Assembly (NCBI GenBank): GCA_900316925.1
Contig: ONEU01000132.1
Coordinates: forward strand, 1 to 29,535
DNA length: 29,535 nt
Direction: 5' to 3'
From: an uncultured Eubacteriales bacterium
GTDB lineage: Bacteria > Bacillota > Clostridia > Oscillospirales > Acutalibacteraceae
Shown here: piece after piece, positions 24,901 to 29,535 of the stretch
How the letters are laid out: each line of letters starts with the position of its first letter
Position numbering within the stretch: the first letter of the stretch is position 1
Notes under the pieces: model-generated
Databases searched by the model: none
Told to the model about the DNA's origin: nothing
The model's input: only the letters and a program-made list of their open reading frames with translations
Program-made: the position numbers and the translations under genes

Positions 24901-26546
24901 TGCAGACGGATTTTCTCGGCGAGCCATTTTTCCACGCTGTTCAATTGCTTTTCAGGGGATGCCGTCAACCGCTCCTCCCCTTCATTGACAGCGTCGCCAA
25001 TCAACAGGTCATACCGCAGGATCCGGAAACTCAGTTTCCTCATGCAGTCTCGAATGAACAGTATCCATTCGCTGCAGCACTCGCTGATCAGACGTTCCGC
25101 CATCAGATGCCGTACATGGCAGCTGCCGTCCTCGTTTTTCCTGATGATGTACTCCGGATGATTTGTTTCCAGGGTGCGGATGATTTCCCCGATCAGCAGT
25201 TTTGAAAAAGCATTATCGTTCTCTCCGGAAGTAATCACATCCTCGTGGTTCAGCGGCATGAACTTGTTATTTTCAATACCGTCATCAATGATGCTTTGCA
25301 GCTTCTCCCTCCAACGGGAACTCATCAATACTGAAAAATAGATCTTTTTGAAGTTATAGGTATCCTTGTGGGTAAAATACAGCCTGCCGCAGAGATCTTC
25401 CAGCGTACCCAACAGATCGGCAACGACACCGCAATTTTCTCTTGTCGCATTGCTGCGGGAGAACAGCGCCTTTCGCCAGGGGTCTCCGGAGCTCTGATAG
25501 ATCATCCGGTTGTCCGATTCCTCCAACAGCAGCTTGTCATCGCTGATGGGAGTCAGCCAGAACGCACAGGCCTTTTCCTCAAGGATAAACTGCTTCTGAC
25601 GTTGATCACCCGGCCATGCTTCTTCTGTGAGATCATAGATCCGGACGTCCGGCTCGGTGAGCTGGGCATTCACCCACTTCATATAGACCTCGGCGTATGC
25701 CTCGACCATTCTCCGACAGGAGGTCTTTTCGTCTCTGCTCAGTTTCGAGCAAACCGTCGTCCCTTTCTCTTGTGCAATATAGGACACGATCTCCTTCTGG
25801 AGCTTCCGGATGACGATCCCGGCTCCATCCGTATTGCTGCAGTAGCTGTACACCTTTTCCCAGGCGCATCCGGTATCCTCACAGCCGGAAACGAAGTAGC
25901 AGTAGTCCATCCATCTGACTTTCTCCCTTTCCCAACGTCTCTCGGACCGGTCATAGAACGATCTCAGCCATTCGTGATGCTCTTTCCGGATGAGCTCAAT
26001 GGTATTCCTGACACCTGCTGCAAATGTTGAAATCTGATTGGTACAGAGTGCGTACCACTTTTTGTCGGGGATATTGCTCCACAGGATCGCATCCCCCTCC
26101 ATGAGGTGCTCATACAACAGCTTCCCGTCTTCACAGGGCGTCAGATAATACACATATTCATAAAACTGGTTCCTGATGCATCTCACCTTCACACCGGGAA
26201 CGATCTCTTTCAGTGCGTTGGCTTTTCCTTTGCCAAAAAGCTCCAGAAACAACAGCGACGGACATTCCATCCTGTTGAAGGCTACTTTCAGATACGGCTG
26301 CAACGCCTCTGTCAGACAGCCCAGTCTTGTTTCACTCAAATCGGGATCATTGGGAAGATAGCAGATCTTCATAACCTGGTTAACATCCCGCAGTTCCGTG
26401 CCCCGCTGGCGGATAATCTCAGCAGCGATATCACTATTTCGCTTCTCTGGATCCTGATCGGACAGATAGACACTGTGAGTCGTCTCTTCATCAGACCAGA
26501 GTCTGTCACAAAGCTCACGAATCTCATTGTTTTCCGGACAATTCAT
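21909..26546 (-). CDS. AddB-like nuclease subunit, oversized and with altered catalytic motif
   Basis: The protein is 1545 aa from the ATG at 26546, preferred because GGAG lies 9 bp before it while the ATG at 26555 abuts it. Residues about 650-1150 resemble the degenerate helicase core of AddB/RexB ('YYSSSAYEDIIRTVFDEYHI'). No Walker A is intact; 'VLLAGNSVNGRNLF' sits where it would be. The C-terminal nuclease has 'NTLLNCPKKFALVN' (first Cys near 1238) and a final CPFKDICCKC, the split cysteine set of an iron-sulfur 'staple' nuclease. 'GLIDRVDRR' keeps the first Asp, but the D-x-K motif reads SYK. The first about 600 residues, with several Cys, match nothing I recognise. AddB is normally about 1150 aa. 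Confidence 0.75.
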   Translation of the reverse strand: MNCPENNEIRELCDRLWSDEETTHSVYLSDQDPEKRNSDIAAEIIRQRGTELRDVNQVMKICYLPNDPDLSETRLGCLTEALQPYLKVAFNRMECPSLLFLELFGKGKANALKEIVPGVKVRCIRNQFYEYVYYLTPCEDGKLLYEHLMEGDAILWSNIPDKKWYALCTNQISTFAAGVRNTIELIRKEHHEWLRSFYDRSERRWEREKVRWMDYCYFVSGCEDTGCAWEKVYSYCSNTDGAGIVIRKLQKEIVSYIAQEKGTTVCSKLSRDEKTSCRRMVEAYAEVYMKWVNAQLTEPDVRIYDLTEEAWPGDQRQKQFILEEKACAFWLTPISDDKLLLEESDNRMIYQSSGDPWRKALFSRSNATRENCGVVADLLGTLEDLCGRLYFTHKDTYNFKKIYFSVLMSSRWREKLQSIIDDGIENNKFMPLNHEDVITSGENDNAFSKLLIGEIIRTLETNHPEYIIRKNEDGSCHVRHLMAERLISECCSEWILFIRDCMRKLSFRILRYDLLIGDAVNEGEERLTASPEKQLNSVEKWLAEKIRLHRPVLLLEASEGAAPSPAEEPLPGASDLQETEVPEGEALQTYRESSPDFRRKEITFDDWYRQDALRSYMTSGKVLLAGNSVNGRNLFFREACSHGGIAGVNCETASSVALSAAAEKYAREKVWDICIQPISDAVAVGIVLYLLRKNQEPSGATVRTAKELYRMIQMLRMNEIDPRKTENLSGVNQAISISQYALEYDRFLREHGLYDRARLLSEAADYLSEHQGKTVASLAEYALLNDYVPKNAEHRLMASLGKTIPVIDPRTGGSKARYPGFKAYSMTDEIRFIAEKILKEQSVPGEVALYYSSSAYEDIIRTVFDEYHIPVCIVGGMSAAEHKGMMLVLALLDWWKNNCIMPYFERILLNDIFCIDVPGIEEGEGRNAAFAVLRYFRRIGYLYGRENFAALAGHEVTKEENPYFSLTVRGAAIELVGDLVALFNQESFLLSDTFERITAFVQKYGLIDVEMMEIIESLKMQWAYDDTAYQFDEMYDVFTTAIKSVRINKTYSADAVAAFAFKKQKQLPIRPVNYLAGLSHDLLLEKNDESPFMTDQAIQQLLENDTLARWYMGKSKNELIFESVDYFVENLREEDSLILSYPYYDQVKLSVRTPASVFDKYTAGESIECYNSLDLKSDDFLFERVDAANRAEEKLITKPLLFYVDEQLFANEQTEPLQEQPDELTVNASGFNTLLNCPKKFALVNLFGLEEEPKEDDEVKTWFMPLMKSAFFNRVVELYIGSLMNNPGHLPEAEADLSSFDQERFREVCEKVKKEYEIYPVNISYYRDRELALYFEKIKRYLNHLSDQKDGFVPCAVGYRWNFERSKYRCTDRIDTLHLSYNSGLIDRVDRRVDENGVYHFRMVSYKTGEFERFRKNHTLLVQHYVCKKGLAADLLNRWGLSEDKFVIDGFEYVFPFDDAKEVFRYLPEEQMSCRYRKSADESEVSKVLVSRENLNVLPEVVESRLQDYLENPYFTSYDDDEVDREHPNDEVAYCPFKDICCKCE

Positions 26547-26577
26547 GGCGTTCATCTCCTTATCATATTCACTAATA

Positions 26578-26607
26578 ATTATAGATGTCCGGAGAAATCG
26601 TTGTCAA
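26578..26607 (-). promoter_or_regulatory. Sigma-A promoter of the AddB-AddA-like operon
   Basis: On the minus strand a perfect TTGACA (26602-26607) and TATAAT (26578-26583) are separated by 18 bp, with a leader of about 25 nt. A near-consensus promoter suggests constitutive transcription. Confidence 0.8.
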
Positions 26608-26885
26608 GTATGTATGCAAAAATTATTCCCCGCCCTGCAAGATCATCAATGATTGCAGTTCTTCCTGACAGGCTTTCTTTTGCACTGCTATGTCAGCTTT
26701 TGCCGGAGCAGACCCTCTTTTCGTTTTTTTGTATCCGTTTTTCTGACAATCACGCTGTGTTTTATTGCGTTTTCACAGTAATTGGTGTAAAATAACATTA
26801 TAAGCAACGAACTCATCGCAGAAACATCTGATCTGCAAGTGTTTTTGCGCAAGAGGAAGCGAATGGATTGAAGGAGGCATACATA
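26608..26885. other. Divergent intergenic region
   Basis: Together with 26547-26607 this is about 340 bp between two divergent starts. It holds the two promoters and an 85-nt plus-strand leader for the secreted LRR gene. No small gene or structured RNA is apparent. Confidence 0.6.
26765..26793 (+). promoter_or_regulatory. Promoter of the secreted LRR gene
   Basis: TTGCGT (26765-26770) and TAAAAT (26788-26793) are separated by 17 bp. The leader runs about 85 nt to the ATG and ends with GAAGGAGG. Confidence 0.55.
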
Positions 26886-29535
26886 ATGAAGAAGAAGTTT
26901 TTTAGCAAGTCCATGTCGTGGATATTGGCATTTGTGACGATCCTTGGCACAGCATTTTCGGCTTCAACTGTTTGGAAACCGGCAAGTCCTGATGTCAGTG
27001 CCGCGGATGGTTACGGAAATCATGTGGAACATTACGGCAATTATTGGTATACCGTTGAGGAGGATGATACCGTTACCATCAATCTAGTCGATAAAGGCGA
27101 GACGGAGATTACGATTCCGGGTACCATTGATGGTAAACGTGTGACAACAATCGGAAATTGTTCATTTTATAATTGCACAAACCTGACAAGCGTCATCATT
27201 CCTGATAGTGTTACGGTCATCCGTGAAGCTGCTTTTGATAGCTGCAGAGACTTAACAAGCATCACCATCCCCGACAGCGTGACAACGATAGGCGATAAGG
27301 CATTCAATGAATGTACAAGCTTGACAAGTATCACGATCCCGGACAGCATAACATCCATCGGAAATGATGTTTTTTCTCACTGCGAGAGCTTAACAAGCAT
27401 CACCATCCCCGACAGTGTAACATCTATCGGAGAAAATGCGTTTCTGGCCTGCAGAGGCCTGACTAGCATTACCCTCCCCGACAGCGTGACATCTATCGGA
27501 AAAAGTGCGTTTTCTAACTGTGAAGGCTTGACAAGCTTCACCATCCCAGCGGGCGTTACAGAGATCGGAAAAAGTGTATTTTGTGACTGCTGCAGTATGA
27601 CAAGCATCACCATCCACAACAGTGTGACAAAGATCGGTCCTTATGCATTCTTCTATTGCGGCAGCCTGAAGAGCATCACCATCCCCGACAGTGTGACCTC
27701 TATCGGAGACAGTGCATTTTTGGGCTGCTCCGATTTGACAAGCATCACCATCCCTGACAGTGTTACGTTCATTGACGAAGAGGCGTTTTATCAATGTAAA
27801 AGGCTGGCGAGCATCACCATCCCTGACAGTGTGACATGGATTGGTCATCTTGCATTCAATGATACTGCTTGGTATGAAAATCAGCCTAATGGTCTCGTTT
27901 ATGCGGGAAAGGTGTTGTACAAATACATTGGAGAGGGACCTTACGGCGAATTAGAAATCCGCGGTGATACGGTTTCAATCTGCGATGCAGCTTTTTGGGG
28001 GTGCCGAGGCATGAAAAGCATCACCATCCCTGACAGTGTGACATCCATCGGCCCCCAGGCTTTTTATGGCTGCATAAACTTGAGAAGCATCACCATCCCT
28101 GACAACGTGACATCCATCGGCACTGCTGCATTTAAGGATACTGCCTGGAATAATAATCTGCCTGATGGTATCATTTGTTTAGGAAAAGTATTGTACAGAT
28201 ACAAGGGAACCATGCCCGAAAACACAAGCATAACCGTCCCCGATGGTGTGATGACGATTGAAAGCGGGGCGTTTACCGGTTGTACAGGACTGACAAGCAT
28301 TACGATCCCTGACAGTGTGAAAACGATTAAAAATGGGGCATTTTATGGTTGTACAGGCTTGACAAGCATCACCATTCCCGATAGCGTGACTTCAATCGGT
28401 GAGAGGGCATTTGAGGGCTGTTCCGGTTTAGTCAACGTCACAATCGGTAGTGGTGTCACCTCTATTGGCAACAAGGCGTTTTCTGGTTGTACAAACCTGG
28501 CAGGTATCACCGTTGATAACAAGAATCAAACATTTTTATCAGATGATAACGGCGTTTTATTCAATAAGGAAAAAACAATTCTGCTATGTTATCCATGCGG
28601 AAATCCAAATCCATTATACAGAATCCCGGATGGAATCGAAAAAATAGCCGATAATGCTTTTTATGGCTTTAAATACCTCGATAAGATCATCGTTCCGGAT
28701 AGTGTACAATTCATGATATATAAATATAACTTCGGCTTTATCAATGGTCAGAAATTTTATTCTCTTACGATCTACGGAGGAAAAAATACCAGTATTGAAA
28801 GATATGCCGATTATTACGACTTTAATTATGTAACCTTAGATGAACTGTCACCTGTCAATCGTTCTTCCCTCTCTGCGAAAAGTACGACTCTGGGAAGCAG
28901 TATCAATGTCAGCTGTGCTGCTTCCGGCGGCATGGCCCCCTATCAGTACGCCGTGTTCTATAAGCAGAAGACACAGACCAAATGGACCTGTGCACAAAGC
29001 TTCAAGAGCAACGCCAGTGTGATGATTACCCCGAAGGCTGCAACTAACTACACCGTCAGAGTCAAGGTTAAGGATGCTACCGGCGAGATTGTCAACAAGG
29101 ACTTCACGCTGAAAGTAACCAAGCCCGTTATCAAGCTGCAGAACACCTCCGGGATTTCCGCTGATACCATCACCCTCGGCAAGCCCGTCACCGTAACCTG
29201 TTCCGGCACCGGCGGCAGAACCCCGTATTCCTATGCTGTCTACTACAAGCAGACAAAGCAGACAAACTGGACCTGCGTCCAGAGTTACGGCAAGAATACA
29301 AGCGTGAAGATCACCCCGAAAGCAGCTACTGCCTACACCATCAGAATCAAGATGAAAGACAGCAGAGGCAAGATCGTCAATAAAGACATCACGCTTACCG
29401 TTCAGAAGCAAGCCAGCACAGCTCTGACCAACTCCTCCACGATTTCCGCTACCCGTACCACTCCGGGCGAATCCGTACTGGTCACCTGCGCCGGATCCGG
29501 CGGCAAAGGCCCGTACCAGTATGCTGTCTTCTACA
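26886..29535 (+). CDS. Secreted BspA-type LRR protein with C-terminal beta-sandwich repeats, 3' end outside window
   Basis: The frame is open for 883 codons from the ATG, with GAAGGAGG 10 bp upstream, and leaves the window. A signal peptide covers residues 1-40 (MKKKFFSKSMSW..., cleavage near VSA-AD). An N-cap with 'YWYTVEEDDTVTINL' follows. Residues about 95-545 are LRR_5 units 'C.sLTSITIPDSVTSIG..AF' interrupted twice by a 'DTAWYENQPNGLVYAGKVLY'-type insertion. A short linker leads at about residue 655 to tandem beta-sandwich repeats of about 95 residues with 'PYQYAVFYKQ' and 'ITPKAATNYTVRVKV'; two are complete and the third is cut by the edge. Such proteins are surface or secreted adhesins; no anchor is visible because the end is missing. 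Confidence 0.92.
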   Translation, partial: MKKKFFSKSMSWILAFVTILGTAFSASTVWKPASPDVSAADGYGNHVEHYGNYWYTVEEDDTVTINLVDKGETEITIPGTIDGKRVTTIGNCSFYNCTNLTSVIIPDSVTVIREAAFDSCRDLTSITIPDSVTTIGDKAFNECTSLTSITIPDSITSIGNDVFSHCESLTSITIPDSVTSIGENAFLACRGLTSITLPDSVTSIGKSAFSNCEGLTSFTIPAGVTEIGKSVFCDCCSMTSITIHNSVTKIGPYAFFYCGSLKSITIPDSVTSIGDSAFLGCSDLTSITIPDSVTFIDEEAFYQCKRLASITIPDSVTWIGHLAFNDTAWYENQPNGLVYAGKVLYKYIGEGPYGELEIRGDTVSICDAAFWGCRGMKSITIPDSVTSIGPQAFYGCINLRSITIPDNVTSIGTAAFKDTAWNNNLPDGIICLGKVLYRYKGTMPENTSITVPDGVMTIESGAFTGCTGLTSITIPDSVKTIKNGAFYGCTGLTSITIPDSVTSIGERAFEGCSGLVNVTIGSGVTSIGNKAFSGCTNLAGITVDNKNQTFLSDDNGVLFNKEKTILLCYPCGNPNPLYRIPDGIEKIADNAFYGFKYLDKIIVPDSVQFMIYKYNFGFINGQKFYSLTIYGGKNTSIERYADYYDFNYVTLDELSPVNRSSLSAKSTTLGSSINVSCAASGGMAPYQYAVFYKQKTQTKWTCAQSFKSNASVMITPKAATNYTVRVKVKDATGEIVNKDFTLKVTKPVIKLQNTSGISADTITLGKPVTVTCSGTGGRTPYSYAVYYKQTKQTNWTCVQSYGKNTSVKITPKAATAYTIRIKMKDSRGKIVNKDITLTVQKQASTALTNSSTISATRTTPGESVLVTCAGSGGKGPYQYAVFY
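27172..28510 (+). repeat. 69-bp LRR coding repeats
   Basis: About seventeen units of 69 bp (23 codons). The core that encodes 'TSITIPDSVTSIG' is nearly identical in DNA as well as protein between many units, including synonymous positions, while the flanking bases vary. That points to recent amplification or gene conversion. Confidence 0.85.
28855..29535 (+). repeat. Tandem about 285-bp beta-sandwich domain repeats
   Basis: Units begin near 28858, 29143 and 29428, each opening with 'N.S.iSA....tG..v.V.C' and carrying a 'GG..PY.YAV.Y' strand. The third is truncated by the window edge. The pseudogene at 11342-12350 is built from relatives of the same unit. Confidence 0.8.

Noticed and set aside
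21909..26546. Reading the large gene as a Cas or restriction nuclease
   Set aside because: The split iron-sulfur cysteines, degenerate helicase core and operon order with an AddA-like helicase fit AddB best; no CRISPR repeats or methyltransferase are present.
27377..27848. Minus-strand ORFs opposite the LRR repeats with repetitive proteins
   Set aside because: They are antisense shadows of the 69-bp repeats; their repetition follows the plus-strand coding units.

Overview
The window looks like chromosomal DNA of a low-to-mid GC Gram-positive anaerobe of the Clostridia, most likely a Ruminococcus-like member of the Oscillospiraceae. The basis is family-level: AGGAGG-type ribosome binding sites, sigma-A promoters with 16-18 bp spacers, KtrAB, an AddAB-like recombination pair, and long BspA-type leucine-rich-repeat (LRR) proteins ending in Tyr-rich beta-sandwich repeats. 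No tRNA, rRNA, CRISPR array, transposase or phage gene is visible.

Layout. (1) 1-2686, plus strand: the 3' part of a HerA/DUF87-type ATPase, a small membrane protein with a faintly GrpE-like tail, and a double zinc-ribbon protein ending in an EF-Tu domain-2-like barrel. (2) 2767-8404, minus strand: a cytosolic LRR protein, then a MoxR AAA+ ATPase translationally coupled to a vWA (MIDAS) protein. This group converges on group 1 at a shared terminator. (3) 8551-10488: a three-gene surface cassette (membrane-anchored protein, secreted WxL/pilin-like protein, small C-terminally anchored protein), divergent from a LytTR response regulator. Two direct repeats that look like LytTR operators lie between the two promoters. 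The regulator is frameshifted. (4) 11342-12390: the eroded 3' part of a surface protein gene of the same repeat family as the one at the right end. (5) 12480-15915: KtrB, KtrA and a ClC-family anion transporter. (6) 15909-16352, minus strand: a guanine-deaminase-like enzyme, followed by about 600 bp holding a 10-bp tandem repeat and nested hairpins. (7) 16953-18793: a 7TM-DISM-like sensor with an HD-GYP output domain, broken by a one-base deletion. (8) 18883-26546, minus strand: an AddB-AddA-like pair in which the AddB-like protein is unusually long and has lost the acidic residue of its D-x-K nuclease motif. (9) 26886 to the right edge: a secreted LRR protein with C-terminal beta-sandwich repeats.

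How the genes may work together. Groups 1 and 2 combine a HerA motor, a MoxR-vWA remodelling pair, a zinc-ribbon adaptor and an LRR scaffold. This resembles the composition of uncharacterised chaperone or conflict modules, but nothing in the window proves one function. Group 3 reads as a locally regulated cell-surface complex. KtrAB and ClC suggest linked K+ and anion homeostasis. The AddAB-like pair should process DNA double-strand ends, with probable asymmetry between its two nuclease domains.
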